From positions 2,011,525 through 2,075,524 of the forward strand of contig OU015570.1 of the NCBI GenBank assembly GCA_907165135.1: 64,000 nt of DNA. Reading direction: 5' to 3'. Numbering within the stretch: position 1 is the first letter of the stretch; the number at the start of each line of letters is the position of its first letter. Source of the DNA: Oikopleura dioica. Lineage: Eukaryota > Chordata > Appendicularia > Copelata > Oikopleuridae. Below the pieces are notes generated by a model. That model was not told the DNA's origin. It did not search any database and saw nothing but the letters and a program-made list of their open reading frames with translations. The position numbers and the translations under genes are program-made. Positions 31,270 to 43,060 of the stretch are shown here, piece by piece.

Positions 31270-32612
31270 GATCGGTGGAGAATCTTAAGCTCTATGCCTG
31301 AATCATCTCAGATTTTCGAGATCTCAAAAATTTTCGGATTTATGGCGATTTTTCATTTTTCAAAAGGCTACGTGTCCCAAATTCAGCCAATCACAGCACT
31401 GTATTTGTCGCATTTGCCCCGGTAAATTTTTAACGTCTCCTAGTTTTCTTCGTTGGGCACACCCTTAACAGTCGTCAACACAGCCTTCGTTATTCATTTT
31501 ACCGAATCAAGAAGGGGGAAACAAATTAATCCCCTAATAAATGGCCGCTTATCAAAAAACTCAGTAAATAATCGAAGATTTAATTTTCTTCTAAACAAAA
31601 ATAACCTGGACTTCTAGCCTCCTTTCTCATTTCCTTGATTTTCAAGAAAAAACTCCAATTCGTACCTTCCGGACCTTTTCATGAAAAATTCCGATTTTCT
31701 CGAGACCAAATAAAAGTTGCTGCTGCTAAAACCATTTGGTTTCCCAGTGTTCGACAAGAATGGGAACTTGTCTGATCCAGAGTTGCATTTTTTTTAATTT
31801 TTGAATATTTTTGAATCGACGGGGCTTCAAGAGCTTAGATTAAAACTGAGCTAATCCGAAAATTTTGAAAATTTGCAACTCTGATCAGCACGAAAACTCA
31901 TGGTCGACATTGCGACTTTTACATCCTGGGAGATTCGATGCTACGGTCATTTATGGAGACAAGTACAGTTCTACCAAAAACTGTCCTTGTCTCATACAGG
32001 GTTCCAATTTTTCTCAAAAAATATTTGAGCGGAGTGAGCGGCTGAGCAGTCAACCAAGAAAATTATTGAGCTGAACAGGCGATCATTGGGAGTGCGAGAA
32101 AAATACTACTAATGCTTAGTTGCTGCTCGATCAGCTCAGCTGTTTTAGCTCAATTGAGCGAACGTGCGGGAACATAGTTGCAAATTTGATTAAATTTTCT
32201 TAGCTGAGCTGACCTGAGTAAAATTTCTCTGAGCTGAGCTGGCCTTTTTCAGAGGTCATTGAGCGGAGCTGAGTTGAGCAGACCTTTTGTTTAAGAGAGT
32301 TGAGCAGAGCTGAGCGGACGTTATTAGAGCTGAGCTGAGCGGTTTTTACTGTTTTTTGGTAGTAAAATTGTTTTCAAATCATTGAGCTGAGCTAAGCTAA
32401 GTGATAATTGTCTGAGCTGAGCTGAGCAGCACAGATCATGTTCGAAAAAAATTGAGCTGAGCTGATTGAAAATTTTCTAAGCTGAGCAGATCAGATCATT
32501 TTCCAAAATCACTGAGTTGAGCTGAGCTCAGCAAATTTGCAAGTCTGAGCGGGAATAATCCAACTTTGATCTGAGCGAGCGAGCGATCGCTCAAATACCG
32601 CTCACCGCTCAA
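31270..32612. repeat. Non-coding with second GAGCTGAGC array
   Basis: 31270-31849 shows nothing clear. From about 31850 to 32620 there are many AGCTGAGC words, including an inner unit (about 32175-32545) bounded by AGTTGCAAATTTG and CAAATTTGCAAGT. Confidence 0.5.
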
Positions 32613-33326
32613 CTAAAATTGGAACCCTGGTTTCATACTCTGGTTTGCGGCGTTTCCTGTAAGATCTCGGAGAACAAGTGCCATGAAATAATGAAAAACC
32701 CAAGGGCTTGATGACAAGCATTGGCTCATTCTTATATAGCGAAACTGTTTATTGTTATAAATAAAACTTGTCAAAACCCTGTGATTTTCGCGTATGGACA
32801 AACTGAAAAAGGCGTTTTTCACATCTACTCCAAAGAAGCAGATATATTTTATAAGGAACGGAAGAATGTGGATCCTCGCTGCCTTTGAGCAGAAGTTCCG
32901 CTGCATAATGGCAGGACATACCCGCATCTTCACTGGTGCGCGCGAAATACCAAGAAAATGCGGTCAGAACAGACTTGAGTTTATCGGACTGGTCAGCTGG
33001 AGCGTTTGCACAAGCTGACTTTATCGAATGGTCAATGTTTATCTCGCTGCAAAGCTCATTTCTCAGCTTTTTCCAGCCGTCAAGTTCGTTCTGAAATGTT
33101 ACTTTCTCAATTGGACTGAGATCTTCAGTTGCCAAGAGAAAATTAAGCTTTCTCAAGGCTCTTGTTCCTTCAAGTTCGGTCGCAACTTGTCCAATAAGGG
33201 AACCTTTATCAAGGTAGACGAATTTGTTGCTTCGATTTACAATTTTTACTTCACCCTGAGAGAGATTCAGGTGCTTTTGTGAAGAAAATGTTAAATTGCA
33301 CTCGAGTAATTGTTTTGTTCGAACTA
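32613..33326 (-). pseudogene. Third minus-strand retroelement: RT fragment
   Basis: Upstream part (to about 32850) shows the linker after protease (DKGSLIGQV) and the start of RT (LTAFSWYFARTSEDAG, VPYKIY). A frame change then enters FGVDVKNAFFSLSI (RT motif A region) and SSPWVFHYFMALVLRDL. The fingers region of about 80-90 residues that normally lies between these parts is absent, so there is an internal deletion. Ty3/gypsy-like. The PR part of the same element lies beyond the MITE at 33327-34031. Confidence 0.72.
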
Positions 33327-34031
33327 CAGTGATAACTTATTTTAAGGCCCGCCATTTTTAGGCCATTTTTTTCGAAAAAATCCTAAAATTTGTCATCCTC
33401 AAAAAGTCCATTCTAAGGCCACTTTTGATGGTTATTTTTTTCCAAATTCGAAAAAACAGTTTACCCGCTAAAATCAATGAAGAAATGAGGTTTCTTCGTC
33501 GCTATCAGGATAAGATTCAGCCCGAAATAATCAGAACTACAGTTGGTCCTCGATTGATTCGAGAATCTTGCGTTGCAACTGTACGCTTCAAATCTTTATA
33601 AGAACTTTAAAGTGCAGCCAATTTAAATAGAATTACAAATTTAAGATTTCTGTTCTTCTGTGGAGAATCAGTTGGAATTTTCTTAACTTTGAATAGCAAA
33701 AATCATTCAATGATTTGTCTTTTGACCGAAGAGGTTCTCACGTATTAGAAATTTTATTTGTCTTACTACAACATCAACAGTCTTTCAATGAAAGGATCAA
33801 AGCTGATCTTTCGATTCAAAATCTTAATATACTCTTCTTCCTTCTTTGTGGCTGTTTCTGAACGAGTTAAGCAGGCCAAAGGCGAGAATTTTCAGTAAAT
33901 CCTGTTTTATGCCGAACAAAAAAAATAAAAAAAATCATTGTAATCTAGCTCAGCCCGAAAAATGTTCGTTTAAAGGCCATTTTTGAGATTCGCTGTCATC
34001 CAAAAATTGGCCTTAAAATGGATTTTCACTG
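33327..34031. mobile_element. Mariner-like MITE, 705 bp, inside the retroelement remnant
   Basis: TA on both sides; ends CAGTGATAAC and GATTTTCACTG, with TTTTAAGGCC near each end. It shares the end pattern with 27792-27980. The flanking retroelement frame is continuous if it and one TA are ignored. Confidence 0.7.
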
Positions 34032-34376
34032 TATGTTAAGAAATTGAAAATTAATGTGAGCCTGATTTGTCTCAAAATTGTTCAGGACTTTTGGAAGCTT
34101 AGATTTGAAATTGACGTCATGATGTCGTAAAAATTCATATCCGAGGATTGCATGAAACTCACAGGGGAGATCAACAATGTCAAAAACAATCGCTGGGATT
34201 TCAAGTTTCGAAGATGGGATGCAAAGGTTTGCCGAGACCTCATGCGTTATTTTTCCCATTTCGCTTTTAAAGGCATTTGTTAGATAAAGATAAATAGAGT
34301 TTCGTTTCTTTGAGCGTAAAAAGTCATCAGGGATTACAGAGCTACTTATGAAATTTGCTTGGGCACCTGAGTCCAA
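34032..34376 (-). pseudogene. Third minus-strand retroelement: protease
   Basis: MDSGAQANFISSSV at the start is the aspartic protease active site (DSGA), and FHAILGYEFLRHHDV matches the ILG flap-to-helix segment of retroelement proteases. The frame ends only because the mariner-like MITE follows. Confidence 0.8.
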
Positions 34377-34449
34377 TAGGACGGAGGGAAATGAAGAAAT
34401 TTACAGAGATCATTACCGTATTGTTTAAGAACAACATCGATACAGGGAA

Positions 34450-34800
34450 GACTCATGACTCAATCTGATCTAGTCGCTAAGAATTGCTCGGCATTTGACT
34501 GCAGTGTGGCCTTTTGCGCCGCAACGATAGCAAGTCATTTCCTTCTTAGGGTTGCCTTTAGGTTTCTTTTTCTTATTTCCAGATCCAGTTTTTGGCTAAG
34601 GGAAGGCATTGAACTCTGTTGATAACGTAGCACGTTTTGAGTCACTGAAGATGTTATCAGCCAATTCAATGACTGCTTGAACATCAGTTGTTGGATGATT
34701 TCGAAAAACGTGTTGTTTGGAACAACTTCAGGGACTCGCGACATAAACTCTCTCAAGGCAATGCTGTCAATGAGGATGGAGTTTGGGCAGTACTTGGCAC
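34450..34800 (-). pseudogene. gag: Third minus-strand retroelement: Gag C-terminus with zinc knuckle
   Basis: Minus strand at about 34475-34530 encodes CYRCGAKGHTAVKC, a perfect CX2CX4HX4C knuckle, preceded by a Lys-rich linker and helical Gag sequence (SRVPEVVPNNTFFEII) in a frame shifted by one base. It ends with TAG about 70 bp before the protease frame. The 5' part and LTR are not identified. Confidence 0.75.
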
Positions 34801-34974
34801 TCGACTAGATTTTTATTGTGGGACTCGACAGACTGTACTTATTCGATCACCACTTTATTATGTAACTTCCGTGCCTTCACCATTTCCATATTTGGAAATC
34901 TATCTTTCTTCTCTCACACCTGCCGCTAAACGTCAGCTCCTCGAGTAAGAGAGCCGGCATTCTCAACTTACCGA

Positions 34975-35064
34975 CTTAACAATAAAGTCCCAGCTCAAAG
35001 TAACTGGAGTGTTATTTATTGTACGCAGTTCGCTGATCCCACATATTGGTACCAGTTCGTTTCC
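34975..35064 (+). promoter_or_regulatory. Possible LTR end and primer binding site of a plus-strand element
   Basis: AATAAA at about 34980 and ATTTATTGTACGC are followed by CCCACATAT and then TGGTACCAGTTCGTTTCC (35047-35064), which looks like the complement of a tRNA 3' end. The gag start lies 178 bases on. No second LTR copy was found. Confidence 0.4.
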
Positions 35065-35399
35065 GATACGAATCCACGACTGTGTTCCGATTGGCCGAGA
35101 GATTCGTCATCCTGAAAACCACGTAACAAAATCCCGCCAGGGTCACCCTTTCAGAGAAATTTAAAAAGGGTGCGAGAGATAGGTACGAGAATCCGTTGTC
35201 ATTGCCAGAACTAAAATTGATTTCTACTTCGCACCGCTACCATGGGGAGAGCTCAAGAATTAGCCAAAGAAATTGAAATCTACGAAAAACTCCTCGATTG
35301 TGACGAGGTGAAGTCCGACGCAACGAAAAAGATGACATCGAGAAAAAATAAAATCGCTGCGAGGGAAGTTAATCGAATCAGCAAAAGACCTCGACGGCG

Positions 35400-35719
35400 T
35401 AAAAGGTTTCGGGACTGGCCAACGCTGCCTGCGTACAAAAACTACAAGTCTAACTCTAAGTGAGCCTTTATTGTGCGTGAGATGCACTCTAGCGGGTGCA
35501 TCTCACTGTTGGTGTTGTGAGTGTAAGGTGTGCGTCTTTAGTTGAGAACAGTTCCAGTTTTATAGGGTGATAATTGTTAGGTGGCGCAGTGTCGAAAGTA
35601 ATCAATCAACCGGTTTCACCTGTGAAACCGGTGGTACAAGAAATACCGCGTCGCATTCATGTGTATTCACTGATGACTACGTATGAGACATGAAACGTAA
35701 GGTTTACCGAAACCTTATA
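35400..35719 (-). repeat. 3' LTR of the short LTR element
   Basis: About 98 percent identical to the copy at 37113. Contains two perfect hairpins: CCGGTTTCAC/GTGAAACCGG and GAGATGCAC/GTGCATCTC. Confidence 0.75.
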
Positions 35720-37112
35720 CCCTTCCCCTGCTTTCTAACAGAGCTCAAGGTGAGGATATCAGAAAGAACAAACAGTAGCACTTTGAAGAAAACATAAAAG
35801 AAAGAACAAATCTGTAGATGAAACGAATAAAAAGGGAAGTGAAGGTAAAGGTGACCAGGCACAATTTTTGACGCACTTAAAGTTGTGGCTGGGCCTCTCC
35901 CCCCTTTTTTCGAATAGGAGTGCACCACGAATGAGTTCGAGGAAATAAAAATAAAAGTTTATACACACGGTAGAGTAGAGTAAGTGTAGCATAAACAAGT
36001 AATTTTCAAGGTTTAAGGCCATGAATTCTCATAAGCAAAATTCAAATTCAGTTGAAAGTCTCCTCCTTTATATCCGTCTGAGGCAGGCGTCGCACAGTTA
36101 ATTTGAATTGACTAACTTAATTCAATGGGCTTAAAACACTCCTTTTTAGGATGTCACGAGAGCAAAAGATAATTGAAAATCAAAATTTAAATATGATAAA
36201 ATTCGAGATTTCTCAAAGAAATTAAGGTAGCCAGCACTATAAAAATTCCGACCCTGGGCGGAAAAAGGCTCGCATTGGATCCATTTTTGCAGGTACTCTC
36301 GGAGTTTGAACATTGCAGGTACTCATATTGGAGTTTGAACATCGGAGTCCCAAAAGCGAGAAAAAAGGGTTAGCTCACATTGGATTCACTTACTGGCAGG
36401 TACTCTCGGAGTTTGAACGTTGCAGGTACTCATTTCGGAGTTTGAACCTTGGAATCGCAAAATGCGAGAAAAAGAGGGCTAGGCTGAAATTATAAATCCT
36501 TTAACAAATTATTTAATCTTAGCAAGAAATTTCGCGGGACCTTCTTGGTGCCTACATCTACTTTCTCCAACTTGAGAGTTGGCTAAGTCAAAATTTCGGG
36601 GGACCCCGTGTCTCTCCCTACTCTCTCCTACTTGCCTATGAATAAGATCAAAATAATATTGTAGAAATCTCGAAGTTTTGTCCTATAAATTTAAGGTTCA
36701 ATTATCCCGGATAAAATAATCCGTCGGTTAGATCTTATACCTCCTAATGACACAAGATAAATTCAAAGATAAAGAGGAAACACAAGGGTACTTAGATAAA
36801 ATTCTTCATTGACCGTATCGGCGAAAATCATGCTCTTCGATTGCTGGTGTCCCGGGCGCGTCAGTCAGGATCAGCATCGTAGGAGTCGGAATTCGTCTCA
36901 ATCTCGCGTTCGTGAACGCTAAATTTGAAGGTGATGGTTGACCATTTTGACCAATGTAGAAAGTAAGACTGTTGAAGACAAGATGAAACAGCGGTTGGTG
37001 CTCAGGCAACTCTGTTGTCGATCTTCAGTTTGCTTGGCGAGGCAGGTTGTAACGGCGGCTGGATCTCTTTGGGGGGCGTTTTTCACAGCAAGCGTTTTTA
37101 CTCAGTCACCAG
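35720..37112. other. Internal region of the short LTR element
   Basis: No retroelement domain. Direct repeats of CAGGTACTC-GGAGTTTGAAC occur at 36291-36455. PBS at 37103-37111 (minus). Confidence 0.55.
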
Positions 37113-37433
37113 TAAAAGGTTTCGGGACTGGCCAACGCTGCCTGCGTACAAAAGACTACAAGTCTAACTCTAAGTGAGCCTTTATTGTGCGTGAGATGCA
37201 CTCTAGCGGGTGCATCTCACTGTTGGTGTTGTGAGTGTAAGGTGTGCGTCTTTAGTTGAGAACAGTTCCAGTTTTATAGGGTGATAATTGTTAGGTGGCG
37301 CAGTGTCGAAAGTAATCAATCAACCGGTTTCACCTGTGAAACCGGTGGTACAAGAAATACCGCGTCGCATTCATGTGTATTCACCCATGACTACGTATGA
37401 GACAGGAAACGTAAGGTTTACCGAAACCTTATA
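37113..37433 (-). repeat. 5' LTR of the short LTR element
   Basis: Second copy of the 320-bp repeat; on the minus strand it directly precedes the TGGTGACTG PBS. Confidence 0.75.
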
Positions 37434-37844
37434 GGCGGAGATTTCTCCAGGAAGGACCAGAGCGATTTAAGCTCTATCAGGACGCAGCTGGGCGACGTCC
37501 CTATTTTCGAAGGTGGCTCCTTTGAGAGCACTAATACATTTATCGCCCGCTGCCAGAAGGTATTTGACTTGAGCGTAAAACCCAACATGAAACTCGAAAA
37601 AGAATTCATTGTGGACGTCAAATCGCGATGCTCCGTACATGTGACTCATCGAATGGGAAACGGGCACAAATCTTGGGAGGAGCTCAAGAAGGAAATTTTC
37701 GCGAATTTCAGTGGAGGAATTACGGCGATACAAAGTCTACAGCGGGCACTCAATACGCCTTACGACAAACGTAAAGGTTTCAAGAAACTAGCGACGCAGA
37801 TCAGCCTTAATCTTGAAGCGGCGAAGGCGACAATCGAAAAAGCC

Positions 37845-38521
37845 TTAAGGGTACTATCTTCGATTTCCATAAGGTGTCTTCTCAAAAGATATATAAGAAT
37901 CGGTTGTTAGAAATAGATTCTTTATTAGATTTTATGATTATATCTTATTGACAACTATTCGTAATTATCAATGTATCTTGAGATATGGCCTCTAGAAGTT
38001 TTTTCGAAAAAAATTTTGAACTTCGATTTTCTCGACCAAGTGCTTGTTCGAAAGCTCAGAGCAAGGGCAGTATTTTGGTAGCTGTATCGATTGCGACATT
38101 AAGATATTTTCGATTCTAGAGCCAAAAATGTGTCGCAAACTTTTAAAAAATGCTCAATTTTCGCAAAATCGGCGAGACCCAATTTTCAAAAAATTATTTT
38201 TGGTATTTTTAGTTTTTCAATGAAAAAAATCCTTCTGTAATTTTAAAGATAAATGCTCAAATTACAAATAAAAAATTAAATAAGGTCAAGTTATCAGACT
38301 TGTTTTCGAGTTATTCAACCGTTTATATAGGCCATTTTGGCGAAGATGACCACTTCAAGCCAAAATTTAGCCGCTTTTCGGTTGAGCAACTAATAAACGC
38401 CTCTGTTATAGTTAAGATCTAGGACAGATCTATTAAATGAGCCTATATCGACTCATCAATCATTCACAAGCTCCGAGTTATTCAAGGCTCAAGTTGGGGA
38501 AATCGAAGATAGTACCCTTAA
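37845..38521. mobile_element. TTAA element, family 3
   Basis: TTAA at both ends with a perfect 24-bp inverted repeat beginning TTAAGGGTACTATCTTCG. About 630 bp of non-coding interior. Inserted in the Gag remnant. Confidence 0.8.
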
Positions 38522-39058
38522 GAAACAGGCATTGAAGCAGGAAGCTGGAAACGAGCCTGCCGTTGGGATCGAGATTGTCGAGCCGCTAACCGTGGACCGC
38601 CTCATGGACCACCTTGGAGCGTCGATTATGGCCACTATCATCCAGGTACATCACAATGATTTATACAAGTCGATGGCCCCAGTCTGGAAGAAGATATCTA
38701 ATGCCGGGAACCTCGCAGAGCAAGCCGAGTACTACCAGACCCAGAGAAGCGGAGGTGAAATCTCAACTTATTACGGGCGAAGTATGAGAGGTGGCCTGTA
38801 TCAAAAAAAGAGATAAAACGACAGCCAAAAAAATGACCGAAAAAGCGCATCCAACGCGGACAACAAGAAGTATGGTAGCTCGGGCGGAGGCTCGACTAAT
38901 TCTAGAGAATATCGCTTTAATAAAAAAGGCAGCTTCAAGAAACAAGCGTATGTTAACAACGAAGAGGAAAAGCACCAGCTGGATGCAAGCGACAAGGAGA
39001 TTTCCGAGGACGAGGCGAGAAAGGAGACAATGTTCATCTCAAACCGACGAACGGATTT

Positions 39059-39358
39059 TTGCTAAGGGCTGACGCCGCGTGCTACGCGTCAGACCCTGTT
39101 ATCACCCAGGAAAGCACAAATCAAGCATACACCGGGGCAATTCAACCTCGGGTAAATTTAAAAATATGCGCGCCGACCGGTCAATCCTTCTCGTTCAATG
39201 CGCTCGTAGACACTGGCAGCTCAATAACAATGATATCAAAACGGGATGTTCCACCGCAGCTGGTAAATAATATACAGTTTTTTATGGAATTTGTGGACAT
39301 CAAATTTGTGGACATTTTTCATGCTGCCGATTCTTCCAGTCAAATATCAATCCGATGA
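39059..39358 (+). pseudogene. Plus-strand retroelement protease fragment
   Basis: Contains NALVDTGSSITMISKRDV, the aspartic protease active site (DTGS) and following strand, preceded by an N-terminal strand region. The frame ends soon after; no ILG flap segment or RT follows. It continues the Gag remnant at 35242-39050. Confidence 0.65.
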
Positions 39359-40740
39359 AGATTTTAAGAAGCAGCATAAAGAGCTCACTGAAGCGGTATT
39401 TATTTTTTAAAGTTTAATTGGATTATTCTTTTCAGCTCTTGACTGGAACTGACAACCCACTCGAAATGAGAGACTATCCCCTTCCTCAAGGAAGATTCGA
39501 CAATGACGGAATCCACCCTACAACTCAAGCATCCATTGACTTCTCTTCTTCTGCAATCTCTATCATACAATAAATCATTCTTTAGCGTCATCTCAATGTT
39601 ATATTTTCTCTTATTATTTTTGCAGTCTATGTATCCGTCGATTGTTTCTGTGGAAGTGAGCCCGCTTGGAAAGACTAGACATTCTTCATCGCCTTCATTT
39701 TTCCACAACGAGCTCCACCACCACAGAAAGGGGTGGGTCAATCGCAATTGACCATGTACAGGAGAAAAATACTGACTTTAGAATTCTCATGGACTGAGAA
39801 AACTCTGTGTAAAGTCAGAATTAAAATAAATTCGCAGAGAGAAAAAGATTTTCACATTTTATTTTCTCATGCACAGGTATGTATTCGCATTGTTTTTGTT
39901 GTTTTCAATTTATCAATGAAACTCCGACCGTTCACAATAAAGATGCCAGAGAAACCTCAGGGCTCGTATTGCCTTTCGTCATTATGCGGTTTTTTGTCCT
40001 ATACTAGTGAACGTATTCAGAGCAGAACCACGATAATGCACTGTCAATCCGTCAAGTTATAACGATCCTAAGATATGAAAACAAAAATAGCAATACGAAT
40101 CCATACATTTAAAAAGACCTATAAAAACTCTGACCGTTCACGATGTAGGTGCCAGAGAAACCTTAGGGCTCGTGTTGCCTATCATCAATTTGCGGTTTTT
40201 TTATATTAATGTGTGAACGTCTTAAGCGCAGAACCACGATAGTGCGCTTTCAACCTACACTTATGGAAGCCTAATTATTTGCCTTAGTCCTAACTTAGCG
40301 GTTAACCAGAAGACGAACTTTCTTCGCTCTCCGTAAGGGATGAGCCACCCCTTTCTTCGCTGAGAAAGAGGAATTTTCTTTCTTCTTTGAAGCCACATGG
40401 GCCTTTCTCTTAAATCAGTCAACAAAAAAAGTAGCTGAACTTTGCTTATTACAGAAAAAAACAGATGACAAATTTCTTCGCTCTCTTTCTTCTTTAAAGC
40501 CACAAGGGCCTTTCTCTAAAATCAGTCACCAAATGAACAGCTGAACTTTGCTGTTTTTACAGGGAAAAAGCAAGATGACGAGTTTTCTTCGCTCTCCGTA
40601 AGGGATGAGCCACCCCTTTCTTCGCTCTCAGTAAAGACCGAACCAGCATTTACAAATTAGACTCGAAGCCGCAAGCGGCTTCTTGTCTCGAGGACAAAGG
40701 ATAGACATAACGAGGATGAAACAGAATGGAGAAAGAAGGA
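39359..40740. repeat. Non-coding with two direct-repeat families
   Basis: A 125-bp unit (GCCAGAGAAACCT-AGGGCTCGT to GAACCACGATA) occurs at about 39925-40050 and 40135-40260. A second unit (TTCTTCGCTCTCCGTAAGGGATGAGCCACCC) occurs at about 40318-40350 and 40583-40620. Plus-strand CAGTCACCA at 40521 may be another PBS of the TGGTGACTG type. Confidence 0.55.
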
Positions 40741-40754
40741 AGAGCGAGAGAGAT

Positions 40755-42857
40755 TTAATGACGTGGATTTTTCACCTTGAAAGATCCCTTATTTGCTTTG
40801 TATCCTCGTTCAGGATTCGATCCGTCTCTAGCGATCGTTTCCTTTGCACGCCTGAGGATTCCTCTGCAAGCGTTATTGATCGCGTCTTGGGAGATGTTCG
40901 CCCATACACGAGTTAAAATCTCTCTCGCTTCCTCGAATGAATCGAAGTATAGCTTGTTCATTCGACCCAGCTCCTTCTTTGTATCCATTTTGAACTTGTG
41001 CCAAATGCAAAAGTCCAAAGGATTGAGGTCAGGAGAGTGCGCTGGCCATTCAGCCAAGCGCTCTCTGCGAAACCTTTCACCCTCCCCTGTTTTCGCCAGA
41101 ACACCAGTGATGACATTGTGGATGCCAAAAGTTTCGTCAATGAGCTTGAGCGATGAGGTTGCTGTGTGGCATGTCGCACCATCTTGAGCGAAAATCTTTC
41201 AGTCAAGAACGTGCTTAACGCCCTCACCATTTTCAACCTCCTTAACGAAGCCCATTTCTTTGAGCTCTTCAATCCATGGAACAAAGACAAGCTCCTGATA
41301 GCTCTTCTGGGTTCCAGATACAGAGGAAAGCTTTCCCCTGTTGTCCTCTCTGACGAAAAATCGAAGCGACAACTTCAAATCGATTCCGATTGCAGCTGCA
41401 AACATTATTCTTTTCGGAAATTTTTTGCTGAAATTAGGACCGAGTGTTTCGTCGCGAAATTGTAACGAACACTCATCTGTATGGATGAGCATTCCGAGGA
41501 AATTTGGATGCTCGTCATTCGTTTCCTCCAGCCACTTACAGAATCGCAATCTCGTATCCTTTACTTCAGCAGGAAGCGCTGGTTTCGGCTTTTCCTTATT
41601 TCTGAACTCGTATCCCATTTTATGGAAAAGAGTCTTCACCCTTTGATACTCCGCATATGACCCCATTCCGACATTGGCGCACGCCTCTTTAAGACAATGA
41701 GACTTAGCGAAGTGACTATCACCGTCTCTATGGATCTGGGCTAAAAAGTTTGGACAGTCTGCTTTTCTTCGTCTGTCAAATCGCGTTCAACGATCTCACG
41801 TGGTTGAAAATACTTTGAGATGAATATTTCCTTCTCAAAATACTTGATCTGACCGTTGACGCCAACTTTGAGGACACGATGATCAGCTCGAACTGCCTGA
41901 TCCAATCGCTCGGGCTTGTCAAGAAGCAGCGAAAGAAATGCGAAATTCATTTCTTTGACGAATCGCTTTGGTCCAAGCTCGAAGTATTTGCAAGAATTCG
42001 AGCAAAAGGCTTGCAAAACAAGTCTTCCGAGAGCGTGCTTTGCCAATTTTTTCCATGTTCTTGGAGGTCCGATCACCGGAAGAACGGCAAAATCCTCATC
42101 TGGAAGTTATTTTGCGGCTTTTCGAACAGATTTCCCAACGAAAATGACCTTGTCATCAATAGCTCTCAAAACGGCATTACGTCGCTCGACACATTCAGCA
42201 TCAAAGACTGCCTGAATCGGGCGTTCAACCATTGGGAGTTCATCAAGCTCGTCTTCGGAGACGTATAAGATGTTCAGATCATCTTCGTTCGGAATGTCGA
42301 CGAACTCAATCTCGGGTTCATGATCAAAATTCTGTTGAAGATACTCGACCCCAGGTGACAATTTGTCTGACTCATGCTCAAAAATCATCTCCTCGCCCGA
42401 CTGCGCGTTCGAGTTCTGAGAAGATAATGCCAGAGAATCGATATCTGGTGTCTCTTCTATGCGGTAGCTTGTGAACTTTTCACTGCGAGTTGGAGGAGGG
42501 ACAAGAGCTTCATCAGAAATTACGAATGCTGATTTCGAGGCTTTCGAGATGTTTATTTTGACAGCTGGGTTCGAATTTTTGATCAAGAGCTTGCTTTGCC
42601 ATTCTCCTGCTTTTCTTGGTGCCTGAACTTTCGAGGCAATGATCGGATCAAGATGAACGACCTTTCCGTCATGAGAACGTTTTGAGGGAAGGATCGGTTT
42701 CATGTTATTGATGCCAGACTTTTTAATAATTCTGCTGAAGCATCTATCAGAGGCTTTATGAGCGGAGGGAACATGTATTTCGAGCTTTACATATGCGTTA
42801 TCATCATCGTAAAGCTCCAGTAAATCTTGAAGTTTTTTGAGAACTTCTTTTCGCCGG
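40755..42857 (-). pseudogene. Tc1/mariner/IS630-type transposase, broken
   Basis: The frame runs from about 42857 to 40755. A long acidic N-terminal region (to about 42107) precedes the catalytic part: LIHTDECSLQF (first Asp, about 41490), QDGATCHTA (second Asp, about 41180) and WPAHSPDLNPLDFCIW (third, about 41050), a DDD/E pattern of the IS630-Tc1-mariner superfamily. Breaks: TAA 42107-42109 and TGA 41199-41201 in frame, and a one-base T loss near 41748. The 5' end runs directly into telomere-like repeats, so the gene may be truncated there. Terminal inverted repeats were not found. Confidence 0.75.
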
Positions 42858-43060
42858 TAACGACCCTAACCCTAACCCAAACCCATATTGCACCTAACCC
42901 ATATTGCACCTAACCCATATTGCGCCAAACCCATATTGCGCCAAACCCATATTGCACCAAACTCTTATTGCACCAAACCCATATTGCACCGAACCCAAAA
43001 TGCGCCAAACCCATATTGCACCGAACCAAAATTTCAACCGAGCCCAATTTCAAAAATTCA
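42858..43060. repeat. Telomere-like CCCTAA seed and 16-bp minisatellite
   Basis: CCCTAACCCTAACCC is followed by about nine units of CCATATTGCACCTAAC-type sequence, grading into diverged units. Confidence 0.8.

Larger units (their letters stand above)
35400..37433 (-). mobile_element. Short non-autonomous LTR element (TRIM-like)
   Basis: Direct repeats of 320 and 321 bp (35400-35719 and 37113-37433) flank 1.4 kb with no pol. The 4-bp duplication GGCG lies at 35396-35399 and 37434-37437. A minus-strand TGGTGACTG PBS (37103-37111) sits beside the right LTR. LTR ends are TATAAGGTTTCGG and CCTTTTA rather than TG/CA. Confidence 0.75.
35242..39050 (+). pseudogene. gag: Plus-strand Gag remnant, interrupted by two insertions
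   Basis: Starts MGRAQELAKEIEIYEKLL at 35242. The frame is cut at 35399 by a short LTR element and resumes at 37438 (with one shift) in a typical Gag-like region (FEGGSFESTNTFIARC, SWEELKKEIFANF, LQRALNTPY, KLATQISLNLEAA). It is cut again at 37845 by a TTAA element and resumes at 38522 (LTVDRLMDHLGASI). Low-complexity basic sequence follows to about 39050. No zinc knuckle seen. The protease follows directly. Function: capsid protein of an LTR element, now broken. Confidence 0.65.

Noticed and set aside
39079-39751. Several 60-115 codon ORFs beyond the protease fragment
   Set aside because: No RT motifs in any frame and compositional bias only; treated as non-coding.
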